From: Edolisoma coerulescens
Lineage: Eukaryota > Chordata > Aves > Passeriformes > Campephagidae
Length of the DNA stretch: 64,000 nt
NCBI GenBank assembly: GCA_013397115.1
Contig: VWZW01000509.1
Span: 753,186-817,185 of the forward strand
Direction of reading: 5' to 3'
The notes under the pieces are model-generated. The model was given only the letters and a program-made list of their open reading frames with translations, was not told the origin of the DNA and did not search any database. Position 1 is the stretch's first letter, and each line of letters opens with the position of its first letter. Both the position numbers and the translations under genes were made by a program. Positions 1 to 10,702 of the stretch are shown here, one piece after another.

Positions 1-704
1 CAGGGTAAGGATTTTAGAAATCTGATGGAGGGAATGAGCATTTTCCACATGTACCTGTAGACCTTAGCTGGCAGCATATGTATCTTCATGGATTTAGGGG
101 ACAGCCACAACTGATACAAATATATCTATTTATCCATAGAAATAAAGAACAGTGCCATAAACCTGTTACCAAATGATTTTAAAATCTGGCTATTATTTGA
201 TACACTAGCGAGCTGTGTGTTTGTCAATTGCAAATTGACCCCAAGGTGTGTGCAAACAGCATTTTTGAAGGATTACTTATGTTCAGGAAATGATTGTAGA
301 AGTCCTCATAAAGCAGGTCGGTTGTGTTACAGCACAGGTTCCTTGTATAATTCTGTTTCTTTTCTACACAAAGGAATCATACACTGATCATCCCAACTCT
401 ATGTTTGTCAAAGGCTGTGAGATTGGTGTTGGAAAAGGTTGGGCAGTGCTTCAAAACTAAAGTGAAAATAGTTGAAAAGAAATAAAACTTGAAGAAGTTG
501 AATTCTACTATAAGAGACAATAATAAAGTGTAAGAGCATGGAAAAGAATGTATAATATAGAAGTTCCTGACATTTTGTACTGTTTTTTCACTCTTGAATG
601 TGTTTGGGAATAAAGTAGTATAAAAATTATTATCCCAAAGGTAATGATTAGTATGCTGCAGATAACGTGACATAATTTTGTTAAAAATTCCCTTTAACCT
701 TGAG
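1..704. other. Noncoding DNA left of the candidate exon
   Basis: This stretch is AT-rich unique sequence with many stop codons in all frames. I see no repeat, RNA gene or promoter in it. If the open segment that follows is an exon on the + strand, this is the preceding intron. Its last 25 bases are T- and C-rich and end in AG, as a splice acceptor would. Confidence 0.5.
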
Positions 705-834
705 TCATCTTATGGATATTCTGCTTAGGTTTGAAGATAACCAAAAGCAAGTAGACTATAGAAAGTTTGTGCATGCACTGAACTGGAGAGAGAATCAAGT
801 CCGTGCTTTCAAGGAGGTAAAGGAGCCACCCAAG
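705..834 (+). CDS. Candidate internal exon, degenerate EF-hand-like segment
   Basis: An open stretch begins after a pyrimidine-rich run ending in AG (703-704) and ends at AAG followed by GTAAAA, a strong donor at 835. A second usable donor, GAG followed by GTAAAG, lies at 817. The translation includes FEDNQKQVDYRKF and then HALNWREN. The hydrophobic residue, acidic residue and phenylalanine at the end of the loop fit an EF-hand, but the first calcium-binding aspartate and the central glycine are absent, so calcium binding is doubtful. The VDYRKF...LNWREN pattern weakly recalls the C-terminal EF-hand region of EFHB, a ciliary EF-hand protein; this is from memory and not firm. The reading frame enters one base before a codon boundary and leaves in phase 0. 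No companion exon was recognised elsewhere in the window, so the assignment rests on splice sites plus composition. It could be a pseudogene fragment. Confidence 0.4.
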
Positions 835-3187
835 GTAAAACTAGTGTATCAATATAATGTCTCCAACTTTCCACATGACTGTTTTAGCCAACACACACTA
901 CAACATTTTTTCATATTTGTGTATTTGTGCCTGTTTTCTTCAAGTGATTATTTTTTAAATAGGTTCAATAGGGAGGTTTAGGATGAAGCAGAGAAGTCAA
1001 ACAGGGACAAGGAGGTGCCTAATAGGTATCAGATCTCTGGGACATTTTGTAGAGGAAAAAAGAAAAAGAGATGGGGAAGCAGGCGTATTTATCCATGGAT
1101 GATGGGCATGAGTACTGCTTCCCCCACCAATGTCATTGTCATATGTCAGATGACCTGTCCACTTGCTAAGGTAGTCAGAAAATACTTCCAGCTCCACTGA
1201 CACATATGCAGAAAATAGCTCTGCATTTTGTATAACTGCACAGAAACCTGTACATAACACACCACATCTCTGGTAGGCGTGCACCAAGAGGAGAACTGAT
1301 GGATCAACTTTGTACATCTCCAGCCTGCTGCTTAGGGTAAATAAAAATGCAGTATCAACAAACTGCAGAGACTAATCTGATCTTATCATCTTGTGCTGAG
1401 TGAAACATTTTAAAATAGAAGGTCCATAAGGCAATTATGCTGAATTTTAAATACTTTGTAACACACAAATCCAAAGGCCTTCTGCCAACACATCATTTTG
1501 CTGTTCTGGCCTGGCCAATGTATTGTACAGAATGTGTTTGATTGTACTCAGATCGTTTAGAAACACAGCATTCCTTTAAATTCAAGTTCAATTGTAGCAG
1601 AGTTTAAACCAGAATTCCTCAGGCACTGCTCCTGACCCCTCACTCATGCCTGACTTACCAGGACTTTCCTCTGTAGCATCTCAGGCTGTTGGTGGTGTCT
1701 AATGAGGGCCCAGAGCTGCTGGTTTGCTCTGCTTTCCGTGGTTGATTATTTTCACTTTGTCATTGTGAAGAATTTTTCTGTCTTGTGCAGATAAAATCAA
1801 AGCCCCCCCACATGTTTTATACGGCAGTTCTGTGGATCATGGTGTTTATTAGGCTTTGTTCAGGGGGTATTCTTTGTTTTTACAGATGAATTCTGTGCTT
1901 AAGCTGTAACTTAATATTTTAAGAGGTAACTACAAAATAGAAAGAATCAGAGTCAGGAAAGGTTTTAAATCTTGTTCAGCTTTAAAATTCAAATGTCATT
2001 TCTGTGCATGATTTACCATGAATTAATAGCAGTATATTGAGGCTACAGTACCTGGATTTGACAGATAGATTTCAGCACCAGTGTTGTGCTTGTTTAGCTG
2101 GCTTTCTTTTCTATTCCTTCTCTTTTTCTCATTATTTTGTATGATTTTTGTTGTTGAGACACAGATGACTTTCAAGAATTTGAAGTATAAGCATTTCAAT
2201 AAAGAAAATATAGCATTATTGAATTTTAAAATGTCTGCAAAAAGGCTAATGATGGAAAATATTTGTAATAAAATATTTTGCAACATTGATAAGAATATTC
2301 ATGTAGTAATCTTTTAAGATGTGCTATATAAAGACCCAATTTTTCACAAATTTGTCTGTGGAATTGAAGCATCTCATTCAATCTTATGTTGACCAGCTTT
2401 CAAATGATTCCTGTTTTCTTTATTATATAGTAAGATATTCTCTGGGTTACTAATTTCAGAAGGAAGATATCTGGAACCAACTACCCCGATCCCCTCCTGT
2501 GACTGGGATCAAATACCCTTGTCTTCTGGATGATCTGTTTGGCAAGGAAGAATAACCTCATCTGTGCAAGGCACTGATTTAAGATTAGTGCTTGAGCTCT
2601 GAAGATTACTTAGAGAGATACAGAAAACATGTCTTGTGAAATAAGAAAAAATCAGATGTAGGTTTTATTGCATTTAATTTCTCATTCCAACAGAGATGTA
2701 TACTTGTGCATTTTTGGAACTCTTTCTAAATCAACAGCACTCTGTCATACTTATACAAGCTTAATTAAAACTATATCCTCTAATCTGTGTCTGGTTGCAT
2801 GGAGAATTTGCAAGTATTGAGAAATCCTTGAGTCAAACAGTGCAAAATCTGACTGACCCTGCTTTGTTCTGCAAACAAACGTTGTTGGATGACCTCTTAA
2901 AACTGGGTCGGACTGCGTTAGCACAATAATGCCATTCCATTCACGTTTCCTCCCTTGCTCTTCTGCTTATATCTGTGGTTTTGCTCTATCCCCGTGGTGA
3001 TGCTTGAGTGCTGTTTGTGTCAAAGTTGGTTATTTTGTGGAGGAAATGCCAGCAAGGTTTTTGCACACTATAAAGCTGCTCTGGTATCAGAGATAATTAT
3101 AGCCTTCCAAAGTGGAAGCAAATGTTTTGCAGGCACGGCATGGAAGCTGTCAGTTCTTGCTTTTTGTTTAAATGTGAACTCAGGTTA

Positions 3188-3215
3188 GTCCCACCCAGCT
3201 TTAGTTGGGTGGGAC
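3188..3215. repeat. Perfect inverted repeat (10-base arms, 8-base loop)
   Basis: GTCCCACCCA is followed after eight bases by its exact reverse complement TGGGTGGGAC. The stem is GC-rich for this AT-rich neighbourhood. It is too short for a microRNA precursor. It could be a chance palindrome or a remnant of a transposon end. Confidence 0.8.
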
Positions 3216-4167
3216 ATGTCTGAGGAGAAGGGGTTTCAGTGCAATATCAGTGTGCAGCGTTCTTGCAGCAGAACTGTATTTGCCCTTTGAAAATTAATTG
3301 ATGCCTTTCTCTTTCTCCGTGGCTTGATGGAGTTCCTGTTAGCATTTTTGTAACTTTTTAAGATCATGACAGCTCAAAGCCATGATTAGATCTGGGTTTA
3401 CTTTGTGCTTTTGTGAGAGGAGTAATTACCCCACTCTGAAGAATGGAAGAACTGAGGTGAAGGTGGAGCTGACTCATCCACACGATTCCACTGGGGAAGG
3501 GAAAGAGGTGTGAGCCAGTGCACCTCTGCTGGTACCTAGGAAGACTAAGAACCCTGTATTTTCTTTAATCTGAAATTACAGTTTTGGGGAGGAATTTTTC
3601 ATTTAGAAAGATGTATCTAAATCCCCAAACTGAAGGAAACACAATAGCAATTTTTTGGAAATTTGGAGATCCCTCTTACAATTATGATTCTATATAGAAA
3701 TACCTTCCTACACTTTTGCATGATAATGCAAATTCTTGAATAAATGAAATTCTTGGTTTTTTTGTACCATATGGCAAAATATGAAGCTTTTGACAGCTCT
3801 TTGCCTTTTTTGCAGCAAAAAAGGTCTTGAGACAAGACATAATTATGTTGCTGCTGCTGAGGAGGGGGTAGCAATAAAATGGGCAAGGAACTGTCTGTGT
3901 CCAGAGGCTTAAAAAGAAAGAGGCGAAAAATTAAAGTACTCCAAGTTGTAGACAAGACCATGAATTGCTTTTTGATCTAAAAGAGGAAAATGGTTCCTTA
4001 CATGACAAGAAATGTCTGACCACAAGGACAGTGTCAGTATCCTAAACAACATTTTGTGTTTGAAGCCAGTTTGGTGAAAGCTGAATATTTTTATAACACC
4101 AAGACTGAGATTGATACTAAATGAATGCAGTTTTTCTTGTAAATTTTTAATGTTCCCAAGACTTCAG

Positions 4168-4220
4168 AAGGATTTGTTTCAGTTGTGGAAAAGGATTTGT
4201 GGAAAAGGATTTGTTTCAGT
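4168..4220 (+). repeat. Nested short tandem duplication
   Basis: The 14-base unit GTGGAAAAGGATTT occurs twice back to back (4185-4212). A longer segment containing AAGGATTTGTTTCAGT occurs on both sides of it. This looks like replication slippage. Confidence 0.7.
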
Positions 4221-4425
4221 GTGAAAAATGGCTGAGGGTTTCCATGAAAAGGGGACTCTAGAAAAGACAAATTCACTTTAGTTTGTTTCTCTTTATGTGT
4301 ATGAGACAAGAGAAACCTTGTCTGAAAGAAAAAAATAGTTCAAGAAATATAATCTTTTATAATGTCATGTGGAACCATGTGCATAGGTCTATTCAGTCAT
4401 GGTCTAGTCTGGTCATGGTCAAGAG

Positions 4426-4765
4426 AGGGGATTGTAAACTGGAATCAGTGCAGAGAAGAGCTGGAAACATGACCAACAGAATGGAGATAAGAAAGCTGAC
4501 TGAAGGAGCATGACTTATTTAGTGAAATAAAATATAGGTTCAGATTGAATGAATATCCTTTCTCTCTGTAAATACATTGTTGCCAGGTGAGGAAAATTAT
4601 CTGGTTCAGGTAAGAACACTGGTACTCTTAAGGAAAAAATGGATATAATTTGCCATGAATAAATTAAACCTGGACAACAAAGGTGGTTTCTCACTTCTAA
4701 AACAACGAGGGTCTCAAACAGCCTTCCAAGACTGATGTACTGAGTTTTAAGGTTCATCTGATGAT
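4426..4765 (+). mobile_element. Old CR1/L3-like LINE relic, 3' part of ORF2
   Basis: Patches in order match the end of CR1/L3-type ORF2: a CAGAGAAGAGCT motif near 4451 (the conserved VQRRA segment), a GACTGAAGGAGC motif near 4497, and near 4683-4735 a GGTGGTTTCT...AACAGCCTTCCAAG block corresponding to the conserved tail before the 3' end. Between these patches the sequence is heavily decayed, with frameshifts and stops. This is the only CR1 piece I see on the + strand. It is much older than the 44, 46 and 54 kb copies. Family identity is from memory of CR1 consensus sequences. Confidence 0.55.
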
Positions 4766-5279
4766 GGTAATTTTAGGAGGTTTATTAATATCATTCTGAA
4801 TTTTTAGTCTCACTTCTGGTTTTCCCTTTTTCCCATGCATCTTGCATAACCCTAACAAACACAAAACAATCTCCTAGGAGAGGGCAGACAGGGCCTGAAA
4901 AATATTTTTATTGCTTGTCACTGTGCTCACAGTGTGTGATACGCTGTGGCCCGACATGTCATAAACACTTTTCACCAGGTTTTCTCTCTTACAAGCAGCA
5001 GTGCCTCCAGAATGGAAAGCCCTGGCCAATGAGCAGCCCAATAATCCTCTTTGTATAATGTGACTTACAGCATATGCTGCCCAGAATATTTCAACCTCTC
5101 CTCTAATCCTGCTACCAGCTTCTTCTCTCTTTTCACATTGCTGATGAGGGGCCTGAATGAAGACAATACCACAGGGTAATGTTTCAAGATGGCAGGAGGC
5201 CACGGCTTTAAAGCACGCATGGCACAGAGGGGAACAGCCCCCACAGTTGCCATTAATCTCAGCTCTGGATCTCTGCAGG

Positions 5280-5500
5280 GCAGCCAAGGGTATCTCCTTT
5301 CCACAAGTATCTGCGCTGTCCCGGCAGGAGCGGAGGGATTCACGTTACAGCGCCGGCTCCCTCTCCCACTGCTGGGCTCTGCTGCGTGCTCGGTGTTAAT
5401 GTTTGCTTCCTCAGCTTGGCATTTGGGAAGAAGAGGCTCCAAGTTCTCTGGAATAGCTGCTGCTGCTGGCAAGGAAATGGCTGCAAACAGGTTGGCTCAG
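5280..5500. promoter_or_regulatory. CpG-retaining patch
   Basis: CpG dinucleotides cluster here (for example CTGCGCTGTCCCGG and CAGCGCCGGC), in contrast with the CpG-poor surroundings. A pyrimidine-rich run ending in CTTCCTCAG lies within it and would serve as a + strand splice acceptor. No TATA box or clear exon was found, so a small regulatory element is the most that can be suggested. Confidence 0.2.
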
Positions 5501-8500
5501 AGTGCCTGGGCTGTCACCTGCAGTTGCGTCCCCTCGGACATGGGCAGCCACGGACATTTGCTGTGGGCAAAACATGGATGTTCCTCACCAGGCAATATTT
5601 TCTTCATCATACAGGCAGCTACTGTATTGTTCCAGGCAGAGCCATTTGCACCAACATCAGGCAGATGTTCATCTGCATAAATGAAAGGATGAAAGTCTTC
5701 CTTCTGCAGTTGTTCCTCATGTGCTGATGTGAGTTCATCCTACTTCATGGAAAATGTTTGGGCTCAGTTGGCTCCTGTGTCTGCTCTCTGTGTTTTGTCC
5801 TTTTAGCCCAGGAGACATTTCTGCCTCCCTAAGGAAAACTTGCTGTGGGAAAACTGCAGGGATCCTAATTCCGCAATAACCAAAATACTGGATGTTTTCA
5901 GTCACTTGACTGCATTCAGAGAACATTAGCAGTAATTCACCAGGCGTGTGCTTGCTTGGCCCTTCTAAGTGTTCCTGTGGTTTGAGACATGGAACTAATA
6001 GAAGAATTTTCCAGTTTTTAAAATTTTGTAGTTCAGTAACATGGAGGGAAATATTAGTTCTTTAAGCAATAGTGTCCTGTACCCTCAGTAACTTAACTAT
6101 CGTGTATTTACCTGCAGAGTTTCTTGCTCTTCAAGGTTGTTTAACCATCAAGCTGCAGTACAATGAGAAAGACAGAACAGCAGCTTGTTTGTGAAGAATT
6201 TACGATATCAGGATGACAAAAGTACCCCAGTCTGAGCTCAGTCAGATTTTAAAAATTATTTTTAGGTTTTAGAGGGCAGTATAGATGACATTTGAGAGAA
6301 AACTATCTGGAAAGAAGACTTTTAAAAGTTACTGTTTCCTCTAAATCAATTTCTTGTAGTTCGTTTAGGGGAATGACTCAGACCCAGTCAGAGGCAGCAC
6401 TTCTGGTTTAGGCAATGGTCAAACAAGCCAGAGAGAGGTGTGGGGGAACATCCATGTCCCTGCTGGTTTCCAATTTAAAGTTTAAAACTAGGAAGCATAA
6501 CCAAGATTAAGAAGTTAATATAGCTAAAATGTATTAAGGTTATGGATTGATTAAATGAACTCTTCTCTGGTCACATTTCTCTGGTCATTTCTGAATCATC
6601 TGGAAATTTCTTCTGGTATGTATCACACACAAATGAACGAGCTATCCTCATCTGCCCTTCACCCCAGCCATCTGTCCTCTCTGCTCTCCTCTTTCATCGG
6701 GATAGTTTCATATTTAGAACTACCAACAAAGAGAAGTAAAGGCGCTGATTCACAAACTTACCCGAAATCTGATGCACATCCCTGGCAAGCAGCATGGTGG
6801 GATGATCTGTAACAGCACAAAATTCACTGTGTCACCTGACAGCACTTGAGAGAGCTCCCACTTCCAAAACAAATCTGTCAGGATGGCATGGCCTTGGAAG
6901 ACAAGAGGAAGACCCTTTGCAGAGCTGCCATGCTGCAAGTGGGACAAGGCCACCTCCAAATTAGAATGTCTCTGGGTGATACTCATGTCCCCTGCTCTCA
7001 GATGTTGGCAGTGCAGGTGTCTGCACCTGCACTTGCTCTCTGGATCCCTTACTGCCGATGGAGATCAGCACCTCTAGGGAGTGACCAGCCCACAGGAATA
7101 TTTGGAGGAGGCCTGTTATCCCTGCCCTTCCCTCTGCACTGACTGAAGGGGTTGGAAACAACCAGCTGAATGTAGATGTTTGCATTGCTGCTGTGAGAGA
7201 GGAATCCCACCCTTGGTGTCCATCACCATTGCAAGAGGAGCTCTGAGGCCAAGCACGGTGACCTTGGCTGCTCCCCACCCCTGGGCAGGCTGTGGCTGGT
7301 GTGGGAAGGGCTCAGCTGCAGCCAGCTGTGGGTAGTCTGGGCTGAGCTGGGTAGACTGGGCAGAGGCCATGAGACCAGGAATCCACGCTGAACATGCACA
7401 GGATCCCTCTCATGGGACGTTCTGGAGCTCAGGATGAGCAGATTCAGGGGCCTGCTTATCAGGTGGACCTGACTGTGCTTGAGCTTGACTCTGCCTGGTG
7501 GGTCTTGCTCAAACTTCACTCCAGCTGGGTAAACAGGAATATCTGGGTTGACTTAAATGGAACTATGATTTCTTTTGTTAGAGCTCTCTGAGAATCTAAC
7601 TTAGCAAAGTATTTAGGTGTGTGCATAAGGCTGTCCCGTTTGTTCAAAGCCACCCGAGTGTGTGCAGGCAGCTCACTGAAATCTGTCAAACAAAGCACTG
7701 CTGGAAATGCTTTCCTAACACAGAGGAATCCCTAATTTGAGGCATTTTGGAATTAAATCATTGCAATAAACCACCCCCCCCCAACCCATATAAGAAGGTA
7801 GCAGTGAAAGGAGGTGATACAGAATGGTCTGGACATGTTTATAGGCTATATGTTGTATGTTGTCATTGCAGTTCTTCTCCAATATAAGCTAGCAATTAGC
7901 AATTAAATTCCCATTATGGGATCATGTTGGTAATTGAGATAAACTGTAAGTGTGTAACTGTTTTAAGCCTTTCTTTTAACTAACTCAAATACTATAGTAC
8001 TTTTATAATTTAGAGATAATATCCCCATTAGTAGAGTTTATGATTCAATAAACAGCTCCCACAAGTTCATAAAAGCCAAAACTGTAAACACCAGGACTAT
8101 TAATGCAATAGAAATTCTGTGCCTCCCTCTTTTCTTGGTGGTCTGGATAGAGCAAAGAGAAATGCTATCACAGAAAAAACCCCAACATTTATTTTGGCTA
8201 TATAAATATAAATGAATTGTCTTAAAACCCATCTGGAAATTTCCTCTCCTCCCCATGTCCCAGGTGGTCTGGCAACAGTGATGCATTCTGCTTTTGTCTG
8301 CAGGCAAGGGCAGGAGCTCCCGTTGGAAATTATTTACATGAAGGGATTGCATGTGAAAGCCTGGTGGTATCCTCGCCCTGCCTCTCCCTCGGGAGAAATA
8401 GGAACAAAATCTTCTCTAGAGTTGGGTTTCAGTGTACTTTTCTAGTATTATTGTTACATTTATTATTATTTTAAAGGAAAATCCTCATTGAAGTGTCTGG

Positions 8501-9382
8501 AGTCCACAGTTTTTGAACCTCTCTGCTGCTGGTATTTTTTTTGACAGATAAATGAATTTTAGGGACGTGCATCTGCTCACCTGGACATTAATACAAGCAG
8601 AGCTTTTATAGCTCAAGCCTCTTTCCATTTGGGGCTGGGGCTAGTGATTAATTTAACTATTTTCAACTTTTTTTTTTTTTTGTCCAAAAGAGCTTCATTT
8701 TGCAGTGTGGTAAGACAGTGTTCTGCTGAGCAAATCCTTGTGCAAGGAACCACTTCTATCTGGTGTCTTGCTTTGCTGCTGAAGGACATTTCTTTCTGTG
8801 TTGTTGAAATCATATTGCTCAAGTTCATCAAATACAGGAAGGGTTTTTTTCCTCACTCGCCATCTGGGTTCAAGTGGTTGTGAAAAGCTGGAGGAGCACA
8901 CAGAGCCACTGCTCCCGCACTCCCTCTCCCAGCAGGTAACTCACCCTGGGATGGAACACACGGTTTTCCTCTGTTTTGCCATTGCATCAGGTCTCCTGTT
9001 CTTGCCACGTTTTTTGTAAGAGTTTGTTTCCAGAGTAAGCATCTCAAGTGACTGCCGGGATTCGCATCTGTCACCTCCCTGCTGCTGGATTCCTGACCTT
9101 TATGCCTACGAGGGAGTTTGGCTTTCAGGACCTCGGGAAAGCTCACACAAGGCAGAAACTCAGACATTTTGTCCTGCAGAAGCCTGGTAAGGAGTGAGCA
9201 CATGGTCTCTCATAGGCTTCATGACATTTCCATTTTACTGGCCTTCCTGAAGTTTCAAGTTTCCATAACAATGGTGTCAAACAGGGAGGGCACTCCATCG
9301 GGAATGTGCCTGCCCACTGCCTCTCACCCCACACACAACACTCTCCAGTAAAGGTTCACGGCCTCGCAGCAGGTTCAGAGAT

Positions 9383-9424
9383 GCCCCTTTTGACTCCCTG
9401 TTGGCCCCTTTTGATTCCCTGTTG
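9383..9424 (+). repeat. 21-base tandem duplication
   Basis: The unit beginning GCCCCTTTTGA and ending CCCTGTTG is present twice in direct succession with a single mismatch. It is a recent or slowly diverging slippage product in unique sequence. Confidence 0.85.
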
Positions 9425-9439
9425 TCAGGCACGTAATGA

Positions 9440-9560
9440 AGACAACCCAAGACCCGAAGCAAATCAAATATGCGAATTAGAAAGACTCAGCATGCTAATG
9501 AAGCAAAATTCCTTTTTGAAGGCAAACAATCATGAAGGACCTGAGCTGTCACTCCTGAGG
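9440..9560. promoter_or_regulatory. Possible enhancer-like patch with octamer-like site
   Basis: The patch contains ATGCTAATGAAG, close to a POU-factor octamer, together with AAATCAAAT and AACAATCATG motifs of the homeobox and SOX type, packed within about 120 bases. Such density is typical of conserved noncoding elements, but single-sequence motif matches are weak evidence. Confidence 0.2.
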
Positions 9561-10578
9561 CCCCGACAGTTTCACCATTGATTTCTGTGAAACGGGGAAA
9601 CAGGGTTTCCTGTGGGAACAGGGTTTGGCTTTGATTTCCGAGAAAGAGTGATTGCTTTGCTGCGTTCCTACCCTTGCACACAAAATCCCTGACTCGTCTC
9701 AGGGTAGCCCACATGCTTCAGCTGCAATAGCCAGGTCCCAGGACTGGGTCATATCCTGGCAGATCCCACCTCAAAATTCAGTATTGCAGATATTCAGGTG
9801 CGGGGTCTGTGATGGACGCACTCGTCCTCTTAACCAAGCTAGTGGTGGTTTGGTGCAGGCTCCAAAGGAGGTCAAGGCCTAAGCCACAACTGGGCCAAGA
9901 ACTTCTCTAGTTCCAACCTGTCCTCTGAAAACCCACAAAGGAGCAGAGTTAGAGGCTTGTCCTTTGAAGTTTGCAGATGGCTGTGGGTCTTGTGGGTTGC
10001 TCAGGCTCCTGTGTGCAGCTCAGGAGCCGATGGGGGACGGTTTTCCCAAATCAAGCCCAGCAGATGTAGGATTGCCTCCTCTCCAAGGAGAGGCTTCAGC
10101 TTCTTGATCATTCTTTCACCTCCTGGATTGCTCCTATCAGTGGCACAAACCTCCCCCTTTCCCTCGGTAAGAAGCAACACTCCCTTTCTTGGGGGTAAGG
10201 GCGAGTACGGAGTCTTCCTCCTGCTTCATCAGCTGAGGGTTTCAGACACTCTGGGCCTGTTGAGCCCTGCCCTGCCAAGCCCCTGGCCGAGCTTTTCCTG
10301 GTGCATGGCACTGGTGGCACATGGAGAGCTATGGAAAGCACGAATGGCATGGGCATTAACACCCGGCAAGCAGGAGGAAGAGCTGCACCACTGATGTGTG
10401 GATGTTGATGAACACTTCCCTCCCCTCATAATCTTTTTATAAAATCGTACCACTGGTGGCATTTGAGGCATCTCTGGCTCAGAGTGCCAAAGGCCTCTCC
10501 TCTTGCAGGAGGTAAGCTATAAATCATAGTGCAAGATACATTTTTTTGGATTTAATATTGCTAATTTAATACCTGTCA

Positions 10579-10702
10579 ATGATGCTGAGCATGCATCAAC
10601 TAAAGAAAGCAATGAGTTGGCCATCTCTGGGGACCATTTTCAGAATGTTTAAGGTCCAAAAGGTGGATCCCAAGTTTGTGGAACAGAAGGTTTTCAGCAC
10701 AG
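10579..10702 (+). CDS. Weak exon-like open stretch, function unknown
   Basis: An open frame runs from an ATG pair at 10579 to CACAG followed by GTGAGG, a good donor at 10703. The peptide includes the segment TIFRMFKVQKVDPKFVEQKV, which is basic and free of low-complexity runs. Possible acceptors are the AGs in ATGCTGAG and CTAAAG just upstream. I do not recognise the protein. The stretch is short enough to be chance, and the frame stays open past the donor to a TAA at about 10765. Confidence 0.15.

Larger units (their letters stand above)
835..4425. other. Noncoding DNA, no recognisable gene
   Basis: The sequence is unique and AT-rich, with stops in every frame. Landmarks are a perfect hairpin at 3188-3215, a possible but very weak MIR-like patch near 3425-3490, and a nested short duplication at 4168-4220. 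If 705-834 is an exon, the left part would be its downstream intron. I see no further exon with both splice sites and coding character. Confidence 0.5.

Noticed and set aside
3425..3490. Weak MIR-like SINE resemblance (CCCCACTCTGAAGAATGG...AACTGAGG)
   Set aside because: The resemblance is too short and decayed to separate from chance. A repeat-library search with a significant score would be needed to accept it.
5065..5727. Overlapping open frames of 113-163 residues on both strands
   Set aside because: Openness on both strands together reflects base composition. No motif or consistent splice pair was found.
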